Positions 48,285-57,309 of a DNA stretch of 57,407 bases are shown one piece after another. The stretch lies in the NCBI GenBank assembly GCA_003604975.1, contig QZIR01000067.1, positions 1 through 57,407 of the forward strand, given 5' to 3'. Position 1 is the first letter of the stretch. Each line of letters opens with the position of its first letter. The DNA comes from Desulforudis sp. Its GTDB lineage: Bacteria > Bacillota > Desulfotomaculia > Desulfotomaculales > Desulforudaceae. A program made the translations under genes and the position numbers. Below the pieces are notes generated by a model. It saw nothing but the letters and a program-made list of their open reading frames with translations, was not told where the DNA came from and made no database searches.

Positions 48285-50420
48285 ATGCCGCTTGATGAGG
48301 TTATCCAAAAAGTAAGGCTTTACAACCCTAACGCGGACCTGGACCTACTGCACCGGGCCTACGAGTTTGCCTCGGACGCCCACTGCAAGCAAAAGCGCCA
48401 TTCAGGTGACGATTATATTAGTCATCCTGTGGCTGTCGCCCGCATCCTGGCCGAACTCGAAATGGACCAGGAAACTATTGCGGCTGCGCTGCTTCACGAT
48501 GTTGTTGAAGACGTTGGGATGGAGCTCTGTGCGATTCGTTGCGAATTCGGGGATGAAGTCGCGCTCCTGGTGGACGGCGTGACAAAACTCCACCGGCTGG
48601 CTTTCCGTACCAAGGAGGAGCAGCAGGCGGAGAACATGCGGAAAATGCTCCTGGCCATGGCCAAGGACATCCGCGTGGTTCTAATCAAGCTAGCCGACCG
48701 GCTGCACAACTTGCGGACCCTGAACTATCATACCGAGAACAAGCAGAAGGAGATCGCCAGGGAGACCCTGGAGATCTTCGCCCCGCTTGCCCACCGGCTC
48801 GGTATTTATCATCTTAAGTGGGAACTTGAGGACGAGGCCTTTCGCTACCTGGAACCGGAGAAGTACCACGACCTGGCCCGACAGCTCCAACAGACGCGCG
48901 AGGTTCGGGAGCGCTACATTTATGCTGCAATGCGGATTCTGGACGAGAAGCTCGGGGCAATGGGCATTGAGGCCGACATCCAGGGCCGGGCCAAGCACCT
49001 GTACAGCATCTACGGGAAAATGATCAAGCAGCAAAAGGATCTCAGCGAGATCTATGACGCCATGGGTGTACGGATCATTGTTAATTCCGTCAAGGACTGT
49101 TACGCGACCCTGGGCGCCGTACATAACGAATGGAAACCGATTCCGGGTCGATTTAAGGACTTTATCGCGATGCCCAAGTCCAACATGTACCAGTCCCTGC
49201 ATACCACGGTCATCGGACCGGAGGGTAAACTTCTGGAGATCCAGATCCGGACCTGGGAAATGCACCGCACGGGCGAGTACGGGATCGCGGCGCACTGGCG
49301 TTATAAGACTGGCAGCCTGCGTGGGGACAAACAGTTTGATGAGAAGCTGGCCTGGCTCAGGCAGATGCTGGACTGGCAGAAAGAGCTGCGTGAACCACGG
49401 GAGTTTATGGAGACCCTGAAGATCGACCTGTTCGAGGACGTGGTATTTGTATTTACTCCCCGCGGCGACGTCATGGAACTGCCGGCCGGCTCGGTCCCAC
49501 TGGATTTTGCCTATCGTATTCACACCGATATCGGCCACCGTTGCATCGGGGCCAAGGTGAACGGCAAACTGGTCCCGCTTGATTACCGGCTTCGGAACGG
49601 CGATATCATTGAAATTGTCAAGAGTAAGCACCCGAGTCCCAGTCGGGACTGGCTTTCTGTGGTCAAGACCTCTCAGGCGAAGACCAAGATCCGTAACTGG
49701 TTCAAGAAGGAACAGCGTGACGAAAACATCGCGCGAGGCAGGGAAACGCTAGAGCGGGAGGCTAGGAAGCTCGGTGTGGACTTTGAACTTCTGCGCGGCG
49801 AGAAGATGCAGGAACTCGGTCGGCGCTACAGCTACCAGTCAATCGATGACCTGTTCGCCGCTGTCGGGTTGGGTGTCATTGCGGCACACGGTCTGGTGGC
49901 CAGGCTCAGGGACCAGGTCAAGGTGCCGACCTTGCCGGAGATTGTCCCAGACCGTAAAAACTGGTCCAAGAGCACCAAGGGGATCATGGTCAAGGACGTC
50001 GGAGGTGTGTTGGTCCGGTTGGCGCACTGCTGCAACCCGGTACCCGGCGACCTGATCGTGGGCTACATCACCCGTGGGCGCGGGGTTTCGGTGCACCGCG
50101 GAGACTGCCGGAATATTACGGCCTGGATTGTACGGGAAAAAGAACGCCTGGTTGAGGTGATGTGGGATCAGAACTTTGATGATTCCTTCCAGATCAGGCT
50201 GGAGATTTCCGGTATGGATCGCCACGGCCTGCTCCTGGACGTAATGAACTGCCTCACCGAGATGAAGATCAGTGCTAACTGGGTGAAGGCCCGGGGCAAC
50301 AAACAGAAAGGCGCGATTGTGGAACTCACCGTGGAGATTCGTAACCTGGAGCAGCTGAAGTATCTCTCTCAACGCATCAACCGGGTCAAGGATGTGTTTG
50401 AGGTCAGGCGGTTACTTTAA
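48285..50420 (+). CDS. relA: Bifunctional (p)ppGpp synthetase/hydrolase
   Basis: The 711-residue Rel protein controls the stringent response. The HD hydrolase domain has [31 protein letters not shown] and [14 protein letters not shown]. The synthetase has [29 protein letters not shown] and [23 protein letters not shown] ([30 protein letters not shown]), a zinc-finger-like region ([13 protein letters not shown]) and a C-terminal ACT domain follow. Both hydrolase and synthetase residues appear intact. I choose ATG 48285; the frame also opens 21 bases earlier inside recJ. Confidence 0.96.
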   Translation: MPLDEVIQKVRLYNPNADLDLLHRAYEFASDAHCKQKRHSGDDYISHPVAVARILAELEMDQETIAAALLHDVVEDVGMELCAIRCEFGDEVALLVDGVTKLHRLAFRTKEEQQAENMRKMLLAMAKDIRVVLIKLADRLHNLRTLNYHTENKQKEIARETLEIFAPLAHRLGIYHLKWELEDEAFRYLEPEKYHDLARQLQQTREVRERYIYAAMRILDEKLGAMGIEADIQGRAKHLYSIYGKMIKQQKDLSEIYDAMGVRIIVNSVKDCYATLGAVHNEWKPIPGRFKDFIAMPKSNMYQSLHTTVIGPEGKLLEIQIRTWEMHRTGEYGIAAHWRYKTGSLRGDKQFDEKLAWLRQMLDWQKELREPREFMETLKIDLFEDVVFVFTPRGDVMELPAGSVPLDFAYRIHTDIGHRCIGAKVNGKLVPLDYRLRNGDIIEIVKSKHPSPSRDWLSVVKTSQAKTKIRNWFKKEQRDENIARGRETLEREARKLGVDFELLRGEKMQELGRRYSYQSIDDLFAAVGLGVIAAHGLVARLRDQVKVPTLPEIVPDRKNWSKSTKGIMVKDVGGVLVRLAHCCNPVPGDLIVGYITRGRGVSVHRGDCRNITAWIVREKERLVEVMWDQNFDDSFQIRLEISGMDRHGLLLDVMNCLTEMKISANWVKARGNKQKGAIVELTVEIRNLEQLKYLSQRINRVKDVFEVRRLL

Positions 50421-50422
50421 GC

Positions 50423-50872
50423 ATGCGGGCGGTGATCCAGCGCGTCAGTCGGGCTTCGGTCCTGGTAGACGGGGAGACAATCGCGAAAATCGACAGGGGC
50501 GTGGCCGTCTTACTGGGTGTGGGTCGGGAAGATCATCCGGAAGACGCCCGCTACTTGGCGGAGAAAACAGCTAACCTGAGGATATTTGAAGATCCGGATG
50601 GCAAGCTGAATCTGTCGCTTCTGGACGCCGGGGGAAGCGCCCTGGTGGTGTCCCAGTTTACCCTGTACGGGGACTGCCGCAAGGGTCGCCGTCCAGGGTT
50701 CAGCGAGTCCGCTTCAGGCCCGGAAGCGGTCAGCCTCTATGAACTTTATTGTAAGCACCTGTCCGGGTTCGGGATTGCAGTGGGCCGCGGGCGATTCGGC
50801 GCGCAGATGCTCGTGGAGATTCATAATGACGGGCCGGTGACCTTACTGCTCGACAGCAAGAAGGTGTTCTAG
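50423..50872 (+). CDS. dtd: D-aminoacyl-tRNA deacylase
   Basis: This 149-residue enzyme removes D-amino acids from mischarged tRNA. The family blocks are [58 protein letters not shown] (SQFTL motif) and the C-terminal [20 protein letters not shown] with the NxGPVT motif, here NDGPVT. It follows relA by two bases, the usual Firmicute order. Confidence 0.96.
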   Translation: MRAVIQRVSRASVLVDGETIAKIDRGVAVLLGVGREDHPEDARYLAEKTANLRIFEDPDGKLNLSLLDAGGSALVVSQFTLYGDCRKGRRPGFSESASGPEAVSLYELYCKHLSGFGIAVGRGRFGAQMLVEIHNDGPVTLLLDSKKVF

Positions 50873-50894
50873 GACCGCTGCAAAACTAATCTGA

Positions 50895-50923
50895 CTTCTA
50901 ACATCACACATCCCACTTCCCAA
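50895..50923. repeat. Dispersed 29-bp intergenic repeat, copy 2
   Basis: This matches 19928-19956 at 26 of 29 bases (core CACACATC, end CACTTCCCAA). It sits between dtd and the MBL-fold gene, directly before the AAGGAGG ribosome site of the latter. Confidence 0.6.
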
Positions 50924-50940
50924 TAAGGAGGTTCTTTGAG

Positions 50941-51570
50941 TTGCTGATTGCCAGACTGACGGTCGGACCGTTGCAGACTAACTGTTATCTTTACGGATGT
51001 CCCGACACTAAACAGGCTGTGGTTATCGATCCCGGGGATGAAGCCGACCGGATCAGGCATGAACTAGAAAGCAAGGGCTACCGGCTTGTCGCGATCATCC
51101 TTACACACGGGCACGGGGACCACATCTTGGGTACGACCGGGCTGCAGGAAGCGACCGGGGCCGAGGTCTTGGTTCACCGTGAGGACACTCCTTTGCTTAA
51201 GGATCCGCACCAGAACCTTTCGGCCTACCTGGGACGGAGTTTTTCAATTGAAGGCGGGGTGCGGGAGCTGGCGGACGGTGAGGAAATCGCGGTGGGTTCC
51301 CGGAGTCTGAAGGTGCTGCACACTCCGGGGCACACCCGAGGCGGGATCTGCCTGGTGGGCGAAGGCTTGGTCTTCAGCGGGGATACCCTGTTCTGCGAGG
51401 GCGTAGGCCGTACCGATTTCCCGGGCGGGAGCATGGCGACGCTGGTATCTTCCATTAAGAACAAGCTGCTGACCCTGCCGGATGAAACCACGGTGTACCC
51501 GGGACATGGTCCGGAAACGACCATCGGCGCCGAACGCGCAGACAACCCTTACCTACACACCGAGTGGTAG
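50941..51570 (+). CDS. MBL-fold metallohydrolase (glyoxalase II-like)
   Basis: The 209-residue hydrolase has the metallo-beta-lactamase fold with the dinuclear metal motif THGHGDHILGT (HxHxDH near 56-61), HTPGHTRGGICLV, LVFSGDTLFCEGVGRTDFPG and PGHGPETTIGAERADNP. It belongs to the YcbL/GloB-like group that cleaves thioesters such as hydroxyacylglutathione analogues; the substrate here is unknown. TTG 50941 follows AAGGAGG by about ten bases. Its place between dtd and hisS is common in Firmicutes. Confidence 0.92.
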   Translation: MLIARLTVGPLQTNCYLYGCPDTKQAVVIDPGDEADRIRHELESKGYRLVAIILTHGHGDHILGTTGLQEATGAEVLVHREDTPLLKDPHQNLSAYLGRSFSIEGGVRELADGEEIAVGSRSLKVLHTPGHTRGGICLVGEGLVFSGDTLFCEGVGRTDFPGGSMATLVSSIKNKLLTLPDETTVYPGHGPETTIGAERADNPYLHTEW

Positions 51571-51637
51571 TAAATCAGACGCAAAGACGGATTGTCCCCA
51601 GTCTTGTTAGAAATGTTCCTGAATGAGGATGAGGTTG

Positions 51638-52054
51638 ATGGTGAGTTATCCTGGAATAATGCCCGACACCGACACCGAATACGAGGTTATCGTAACCGGG
51701 GACGGAAAGTACTTCGTCGCCACCTGTACCGGATATCCGGTGTTTGCCCAGGGGGAGACGCGCGAAGAGACCCTGGATAGTCTCAGGGAAGCGATGGCCC
51801 TGTATTTTGATGATGTGCCGATCAGCCTACCGGCCCCCGTGATCAAGGTCCTGACCGACGCCGGGTTTTTCGGCGTCAACAAGCGCGGCCGTCACATCCG
51901 CTTCCGCCGCTACGGAGAGAGATCCGAAACACTGATCATACCCAATGCCCCTGAGCCGGCGGACTCGATCATCGATCTGATCCTACGCACCACCGGTACG
52001 GACCCGGACACCTTCAACCGAATGCGCGAGAGCGCCAAAGAGCGTCAGTCTTGA
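51638..52054 (+). CDS. Fused HicB-like and HicA-like protein
   Basis: The 138-residue protein joins two halves of a toxin-antitoxin family. Residues about 12-58 are HicB-like (TEYEVIVTGDGKYFVATCTG, VFAQGETREETLDSLREAMA), the antitoxin's partial RNase H fold. Residues about 66-130 are HicA-like (VIKVLTDAGFFGVNKRGRHI, then SILRTT-like LILRTTGTDPDTFNRM). HicA is a dsRBD-fold mRNA interferase whose catalytic His lies in a G-S-H-H motif; here GRH keeps one His. There is no separate hicA or hicB nearby. ATG 51638 has GAGGATGAGG upstream; ATG 51623 is in frame without an RBS. Domain calls are from visible motifs. Confidence 0.65.
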   Translation: MVSYPGIMPDTDTEYEVIVTGDGKYFVATCTGYPVFAQGETREETLDSLREAMALYFDDVPISLPAPVIKVLTDAGFFGVNKRGRHIRFRRYGERSETLIIPNAPEPADSIIDLILRTTGTDPDTFNRMRESAKERQS

Positions 52055-52092
52055 CAGGAATCCCAAATTTGCATAAACTTGCGAAAGAGGCT

Positions 52093-52120
52093 CCCGTTCC
52101 CGCATAGCAGGGGCGGGTGT
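52093..52120 (+). terminator. Terminator before hisS
   Basis: CCCG-TTCCC (52093-52101) pairs with GGGGCGGG (52110-52117) with one bulged base; TGTTTACTTTTC follows. It ends the hicBA-like gene. The short space to hisS shows no T-box specifier or AGGGTGG sequence. Confidence 0.55.
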
Positions 52121-52182
52121 TTACTTTTCAGTACATTGATTTAAAGGCGCCTGGCGTGCCTGGATTCAGGAGTAACCTCGAT

Positions 52183-53445
52183 ATGCAGATTACACGACCC
52201 CGCGGTACAAGTGACATTCTCCCCGGAACGACCGAAAAGTGGCAGGTTATCGAACAAACCATGCATCGGATCTGCCGGGAATACGCCTACAGGGAGATCC
52301 GGACCCCAATCTTTGAACATACCGAGCTGTTCCTGCGCGGTGTCGGCGAAACTACGGACATCGTCGAAAAGGAAATGTACACCTTTCTGGACAAGGGCGG
52401 CCGTAGTATCACCCTCCGCCCTGAGGCAACCGCCGCGGTAGCCCGCGCCTACCTGGAGAACAAGCTGTTCGCCCAGCCCCAGCCCATCAAGCTTTACTGC
52501 GTCGGCCCGATGTTCCGGTATGATCGCCCGCAGGCGGGACGGCTGCGCCAGTTTCACCAGTTCGACGTAGAGGTCTTCGGGGCGGCGGGACCGGGAGCCG
52601 ACGCGGAGGTTATCGCCCTGGCGATGGACTACCTGGCGCGGCTGGGCTTGAAGGACCTCCAACTCCACATCAACAGCGTAGGCTGTCCGGAGTGCCGGCA
52701 GGTTCTGCCGGAGAAGCTGCGGACCTACTTAGCCGGGCAGGTCGGGGATCTCTGTGGTGACTGCCGTACGCGTATCGACCGGAATCCGTTGCGCGTACTG
52801 GACTGCAAGAATGAGAAATGCCGGGATATCGGCCGGGAGGCGCCCACGCCGCTGGACTGTCTTTGTACGGCCTGTGCGGAGCACTTTGAGCAGGTGCGGC
52901 GACAGCTGGACCTCCTGAAGATTGGGTACGTGGTCAACCCACGTCTGGTGCGCGGCCTGGACTACTACACACGCACCGCGTTCGAGATCCTGTTTTCCGA
53001 ATCCGGAGCCCAGAACGCCGTTGGTGGTGGGGGTCGTTATGACGGCCTCATGGAGACCATCGGCGGGGCTTCCGTGCCGGGTGTGGGCTTTGCGATCGGC
53101 CTCGAACGTGTCTTGCTGGTTCTCGAACGGCAGGGCGTTTCTCTGGAGACAGCCGCTCCGCTGGAGGCCTTTGTGGCTGTTGCCGGAGAGACCGACGAAC
53201 TGGCGACCCGGCTTCTGGCCGATCTCCGAAAAGAGGGTGTGGCGGCCGACCGTGATTATACAGGCCGGAGTCTGAAAGCCCAAATGAAATACGCAGGGAA
53301 GACGCGGGTGCCCGTGGTGGTCATCACCGGCGAGGACGAGGCCGCCCGCGGCGTCGCTGTGGTCAGGGATATGGCCACAGGTGAACAGACGGAGGTCCCC
53401 GTTGAACTGATTGCCGAGAGAGTCAGGACCTTGTCCGGGAGATAA
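52183..53445 (+). CDS. hisS: Histidyl-tRNA synthetase
   Basis: This 420-residue class II synthetase begins [15 protein letters not shown]. Motif 1 is about [20 protein letters not shown]; motif 2 is [20 protein letters not shown]; the His-specific blocks [16 protein letters not shown] and GGGGRYDGL follow. Motif 3 is [18 protein letters not shown]. The C-terminal anticodon-binding domain is complete. Four Cys pairs around residues 168-245 (CPEC, CGDC, CKNEKC, CTAC) suggest a zinc-binding insertion. ATG 52183 is supported by AGGAG; a longer frame from 52117 overlaps the upstream terminator. Confidence 0.97.
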   Translation: MQITRPRGTSDILPGTTEKWQVIEQTMHRICREYAYREIRTPIFEHTELFLRGVGETTDIVEKEMYTFLDKGGRSITLRPEATAAVARAYLENKLFAQPQPIKLYCVGPMFRYDRPQAGRLRQFHQFDVEVFGAAGPGADAEVIALAMDYLARLGLKDLQLHINSVGCPECRQVLPEKLRTYLAGQVGDLCGDCRTRIDRNPLRVLDCKNEKCRDIGREAPTPLDCLCTACAEHFEQVRRQLDLLKIGYVVNPRLVRGLDYYTRTAFEILFSESGAQNAVGGGGRYDGLMETIGGASVPGVGFAIGLERVLLVLERQGVSLETAAPLEAFVAVAGETDELATRLLADLRKEGVAADRDYTGRSLKAQMKYAGKTRVPVVVITGEDEAARGVAVVRDMATGEQTEVPVELIAERVRTLSGR

Positions 53446-53468
53446 TAACTCGTGGGGGTATTGAGATA

Positions 53469-55271
53469 TTGACTTACGCTGTAGAATCGGCAAATGATCT
53501 TCGCCGTACGCATATGTGCGGTGTGTTAACCGAAGCGGACACCGACCGTGAGGTCGTCCTTATGGGCTGGGTGCAGAAGCGGCGCGACCACGGAGGACTG
53601 ATTTTTGTGGATCTCCGGGATCGCTGGGGCGTGGTTCAGGTGGTCTTCAGCCCGGAGTACTCCCAAGAGGCACTGAATAAAGCGGATAGGATCCGCTCGG
53701 AATACGTGATTGCGGTTGTGGGCCGGGTACAGAAGCGACCGGAAGGGACCGAGAACCCGAATCTGGCTACGGGCGCCATTGAGATCCACGTGGCCCAGGC
53801 GCGGATTCTTAATGCCGCCAAGACACCACCGTTCTATATCGAGGACGGGGTTGAGGTCGACGAGAACATCCGCCTTCGCTATCGCTATCTGGATTTACGC
53901 CGTCCAGAGATGCAGCGGGCCCTGGAACTACGGCACAAGGCCGCCAAGACGACGCGGGATTTCCTGGACGGGCGGGGGTTTATCGAGGTGGAGACCCCAA
54001 TGCTCACCAAGAGCACTCCCGAGGGAGCCCGCGACTACCTAGTGCCGAGCCGGGTCAATCCGGGGAGTTTCTACGCCCTGCCGCAGTCGCCGCAGTTGTT
54101 TAAGCAGATCCTGATGGTGTCGGGGATCGACCGATATTTTCAAATCGTACGCTGTTTCCGTGATGAGGACCTGCGCGCCGACCGTCAGCCGGAGTTTACC
54201 CAGATCGACATGGAGATGTCTTTTGTTTCCGCCGAGGATGTGATGGAAGTGACGGAGTCGATGATCGCGGAGATCTGTCGGCAGGCGACGGGGCTCGAGG
54301 TCAAGGTCCCCTTCCCGCGCCTGACTTACCAGGAAGCACTGGACCGTTTTGGCACGGACAAGCCGGATTTGCGCTTTGGGCTTGAACTGGTAGACATCAG
54401 TGATGTGGCCGCCGGCTGTGGCTTCAAGGTGTTTCGGAGCGCCGTTCAGGCCGGGGGTTTGGTCAAGGGAATTCTGGCGCCCGGATGCGGTGGATACTCC
54501 CGCAAGGAGATCGACGAACTGACCCAGTTTGCACTGACTTATAAGGCGAAGGGTCTGGCCTATTTTATCGTTACCGAGGACGGGCTGAAGGCGCCCATCG
54601 CCAAGTTTTTCAGTGAGGACGAACTGGTCGCCATCCGGACCCGTTTCGGGGCCCGGCCGGGCGACCTGATCCTGTTTGTCGCCGACCAGCCCACTGTCGT
54701 CTATGCCACCCTGGGCGCATTAAGACGGCTGCTGGGGGAGAGACTAGACCTGACGAAGGATGCGGGCTACCGCTTCACCTGGGTGGTGGATTTTCCCCTC
54801 CTGGAGTTTAATGACGAGGAGGGGCGGTTTGTGGCCGTGCACCACCCGTTCACCGCCCCACGTGAGGAGGATATCCTCCTTCTGGCAAGTGAACCGGGAA
54901 GAGTCCGTGCTCAGGCTTACGACCTCGTCCTGAACGGGGTGGAACTGGGCGGGGGCAGTATCAGAATCCACCGTCGCGACCTTCAGGAGAAGGTGTTCGA
55001 GGTGATCGGGCTGACCCCGGACGAAGCCCTGGAAAAGTTTGGGTTTTTGCTGGAAGCCTTTGACTATGGTACACCGCCCCATGGCGGGATCGCCTTCGGT
55101 TTTGATCGTCTGGTGATGCTGTTGGCGGGGCGGGGAACCATTCGCGACGTCATGGCCTTTCCGAAGACCCAAAGCGCTTCTGATCTTATGACCGATGCTC
55201 CGGACAAGGTCTCCCGCCGGCAGCTCCGAGAACTGCATATCGGGCTGGATATCCAGAAAGTAGACAAATAG
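53469..55271 (+). CDS. aspS: Aspartyl-tRNA synthetase, probably non-discriminating
   Basis: The 600-residue class II synthetase has an OB-fold anticodon domain ([20 protein letters not shown]), motif 2 region [20 protein letters not shown], the bacterial GAD insertion, and motif 3 [20 protein letters not shown]. The His in RRDHGG and the Gly in RPEGTENPN are the residues linked in Pseudomonas-type enzymes to charging both tRNA-Asp and tRNA-Asn. If so, Asn-tRNA is finished by GatCAB. The start is TTG 53469. It forms an operon with hisS, 23 bases apart. Confidence 0.95.
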   Translation: MTYAVESANDLRRTHMCGVLTEADTDREVVLMGWVQKRRDHGGLIFVDLRDRWGVVQVVFSPEYSQEALNKADRIRSEYVIAVVGRVQKRPEGTENPNLATGAIEIHVAQARILNAAKTPPFYIEDGVEVDENIRLRYRYLDLRRPEMQRALELRHKAAKTTRDFLDGRGFIEVETPMLTKSTPEGARDYLVPSRVNPGSFYALPQSPQLFKQILMVSGIDRYFQIVRCFRDEDLRADRQPEFTQIDMEMSFVSAEDVMEVTESMIAEICRQATGLEVKVPFPRLTYQEALDRFGTDKPDLRFGLELVDISDVAAGCGFKVFRSAVQAGGLVKGILAPGCGGYSRKEIDELTQFALTYKAKGLAYFIVTEDGLKAPIAKFFSEDELVAIRTRFGARPGDLILFVADQPTVVYATLGALRRLLGERLDLTKDAGYRFTWVVDFPLLEFNDEEGRFVAVHHPFTAPREEDILLLASEPGRVRAQAYDLVLNGVELGGGSIRIHRRDLQEKVFEVIGLTPDEALEKFGFLLEAFDYGTPPHGGIAFGFDRLVMLLAGRGTIRDVMAFPKTQSASDLMTDAPDKVSRRQLRELHIGLDIQKVDK

Positions 55272-55313
55272 TCCGGCGTATGTCGGCAGTGATTGACATA
55301 TCCTGGTGTGCAC

Positions 55314-55342
55314 TTGCACAATCAGAGGCCCTATGTTAGTAT
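55314..55342 (+). promoter_or_regulatory. Promoter of the RNA gene after aspS
   Basis: TTGCAC (55314-55319) and TAGTAT (55337-55342) are exactly 17 bases apart, a good sigma-A pair. Transcription would start near 55349, just before the structured RNA. Confidence 0.65.
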
Positions 55343-55348
55343 GTGTAA

Positions 55349-55545
55349 AGATCAGTAAACCCTACTGGGCCCGTGACCTTCAATGAAGTTCCGAACCAAC
55401 ACCGATACATTGGGAGCCCGGCTCTGGGTATGGCTCGCAGGCCCCCCTGGTGGGGAAGCGAAAAGTATGCAGGAGGGCACCCCCCTGTTTTGCGCAGGGT
55501 TCGGGGGACTTCATAGGGGTGACGGCTACGGTGGGGTTTTCTCAT
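55349..55545 (+). ncRNA. ssrS: Structured RNA, probable 6S RNA
   Basis: About 200 bases fold into one long rod. The closing stem joins 55357-55378 and 55518-55539 with pairs or G-U at 19 of 22 positions. After a small internal loop a second stem joins TGAAGT..GAACC (55384-55397) and GGTTC..ACTTCA (55498-55513). The interior has a large open region and GC-rich hairpins. A T run follows the closing stem. Rod shape, size and a location directly after aspS (where Bacillus subtilis has a 6S RNA gene) point to 6S RNA, which binds sigma-A RNA polymerase. SRP, tmRNA and RNase P signatures are absent. Confidence 0.55.
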
Positions 55546-55546
55546 T

Positions 55547-55920
55547 CGTTTGCACCGCTTCGTCCGGGTCAAAGACGGTAATACCGTCCTCATCGTAACC
55601 ATAGCCGACCGGCAGGGGGAAACGCAGTTCCCCTTTGCGGGCCTTGTTCTTGTTGCCGCCTATCAGGCGGGAACGCAAAAAGTGTAACTCCGCCTCGCTC
55701 ATCGTCCCCTTGAAGCCGAGGATTAGCCGGTCGTTAAAATCGGACAGATCATAAATACCATCCTCGTCCACGACAATAGTATCGAACAGCGCACACAGCT
55801 CCAACAAACGTAATAAATCGGCCGAGGAGCGGGCCAGGCGGGAGATTTCCAGGCCGAAGATCGCTCCCACCTCCTCGAAGGCGAGTTGAAGCTGGTGGTC
55901 AACAAAGAAAAGACGCATCT
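55547..55920 (-). pseudogene. Fragment of a large serine recombinase
   Basis: On the minus strand a 150-codon frame holds a middle piece of a resolvase/invertase-type large recombinase: IFGLEISRLARSSADLLRLL, LCALFDTIVVDEDGIYDLSD, FNDRLILGFKGTMSEAELHF and KARKGELRFPLPVGYGYDED. The catalytic Ser segment at the N terminus and all DNA-binding C-terminal domains are missing. Its upstream end reads into the group II intron remnant and its downstream end into the RNA gene's 3' stem. It is a mobile-element relic. Confidence 0.8.
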
Positions 55921-55938
55921 TAAACTGAGGTTTACCAG

Positions 55939-56019
55939 GAGCCGTATACGAGTCCGTACGTACGGTTCTGTGAGAGGGATAGCGCCGCAAGACATTGTTA
56001 CGGCGTTACCCTACTCGAT
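55939..56019 (+). mobile_element. Group II intron 3' remnant (domains V and VI)
   Basis: Domain V is readable at 55939-55968: lower strand GAGCCGTA with the catalytic AGC, upper stem TACG/CGTA, a two-base bulge, and returning TACGGTTC. TGTGAGAGGGAT then leads to a domain VI stem, CGCCG (55983-55987) with CGGCG (56001-56005), and the end CCCTACTCGAT typical of intron 3' ends. The distal loop is AGTC and the upper stem is short, not the usual GAAA-capped form, and no intron reverse transcriptase is next to it. It is a dead 3' fragment. Confidence 0.75.
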
Positions 56020-56092
56020 TATTTGTGGATAATTATGGATTGTTGCACCCGAACCATTGGGGTAAAATAAGATGGTCAGGGGATGATTGGTC

Positions 56093-57244
56093 ATGCGTAC
56101 GATTTACTTTGATAACGGAGCCACTACGGCCCCGGATCCGCTGGTCATTGAGGAAATGGTCCGTTACCTCACGGACTACTATGGTAATCCCTCCAGCGGT
56201 CACCAGGTAGGCAGGGAAGCCAGGGCCGGGGTGGAACTGGCCCGGCAGAGGGTAGCCGCGGCGCTTGGCGCCAAACCTCAGGAGATCGTATTTACTAGCG
56301 GGGGCAGTGAAGCAGACTACCTGGCCATCCGCGGCACGGTAAAGGCACTGGGCAGACAGCAGGGTCACATCATCATTTCGGCCTTTGAGCATCACGCGGT
56401 GCTGGATACCTGCCTTGCGCTTGAGCGCGAAGGCTTTATAATAACTCTGGCGGAAATCGGGGAAGATGGGATCATTGACCCGGGCGTCGTAGAGCGGGAG
56501 ATGCGCCCGGAGACCTTTCTCCTGTCAGTAATGCACGCCAACAACGAGATCGGGACGGTACAGCCGGTGCGTGAGATCGCCGTCTTGGCCCATAAACACG
56601 GTATCGTAGCGCACACCGATGCGGTACAGAGTTTTGGTAAGATCCCGGTTGACGTTAATGAACTCGGAGTCGACCTTTTGACGGTCTCCTCCCATAAGAT
56701 TCACGGTCCAAAAGGTGCCGGCGCACTGTACATCCGGGAGGGAACACCCTGGGAGCCGATCAACTTTGGCGGCGGTCAGGAAGCCACCCGGCGCCCGGGA
56801 ACCGAAAACGTCCCCGGGGTGGTGGGGCTCGGGGCGGCTGCAGAGATGGCCGTACGACGGCTGGAAGAGGATGCCGAAAGGGTCCGCCTTTTACGAGAAC
56901 GGTTGGTTGACGGTGTATTGAACGGTATTTCCGGAAGCAGTTTAAACGGCGACCGAGTCCGGCGTATCCCCGGAAACGTGCACTTTTCCTTCAAAGGCGT
57001 ACCGAGCCGGGACCTGCTGGCGGAACTGGACCAAAGAGGCATTTGCGCTTCGGGCGCGTCGGCTTGTTCGAGCGGAGCCTGCACGGCGTCTCACGTGCTG
57101 ACGGCCATCGGCCTGCCCCTGGCATTGGCCCTGTCCGCGGTCCGGTTTACCCTAAGCAAGGACAATACCCTGGACGAGGTCGACTTTACCCTGGAAGCAC
57201 TTTGTGAAGTGGTGGGCCGCATCAGGCGTGAGAATCCCCGCTAA
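56093..57244 (+). CDS. Cysteine desulfurase (NifS/IscS type)
   Basis: The 383-residue PLP enzyme releases sulfur from cysteine for iron-sulfur cluster and thiolation pathways. It starts MRTIYFDNGATTAPDPLVIE; VFTSGGSEADYLAIRG near 62, VMHANNEIGTVQP near 146 and the PLP lysine in TVSSHKIHGPKGAGALYI near 200 are all present. The catalytic Cys is in ASGASACSSGACTASHV near 325. ATG 56093 lies nine bases after AGGGGA. It is a single gene here, bounded upstream by mobile-element debris and downstream by a terminator and an intron start. Confidence 0.94.
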   Translation: MRTIYFDNGATTAPDPLVIEEMVRYLTDYYGNPSSGHQVGREARAGVELARQRVAAALGAKPQEIVFTSGGSEADYLAIRGTVKALGRQQGHIIISAFEHHAVLDTCLALEREGFIITLAEIGEDGIIDPGVVEREMRPETFLLSVMHANNEIGTVQPVREIAVLAHKHGIVAHTDAVQSFGKIPVDVNELGVDLLTVSSHKIHGPKGAGALYIREGTPWEPINFGGGQEATRRPGTENVPGVVGLGAAAEMAVRRLEEDAERVRLLRERLVDGVLNGISGSSLNGDRVRRIPGNVHFSFKGVPSRDLLAELDQRGICASGASACSSGACTASHVLTAIGLPLALALSAVRFTLSKDNTLDEVDFTLEALCEVVGRIRRENPR

Positions 57245-57278
57245 ACGGCTCACAAGCATCAAGAATAAAGAAAAAATC

Positions 57279-57308
57279 GCGGCTAGCCGGCTAGGCTTGC
57301 CGCCTTTT
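57279..57308 (+). terminator. Terminator of the cysteine desulfurase gene
   Basis: GCGGC-T-AGCC (57279-57288) pairs with GGCT-T-GCCGC (57294-57303) around a five-base loop with one T-T mismatch; CTTTT follows. It is directly joined to the putative intron start. Confidence 0.85.
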
Positions 57309-57309
57309 A

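Noticed and set aside
52055-52182. T-box leader in front of hisS
   Set aside because: No specifier stem or AGGGTGG-type bulge sequence is visible; only a plain terminator-like hairpin.
55349-55545. SRP RNA, tmRNA or RNase P RNA instead of 6S
   Set aside because: The SRP domain IV, tmRNA resume/ends and RNase P conserved cores are all absent; the rod shape fits 6S better.
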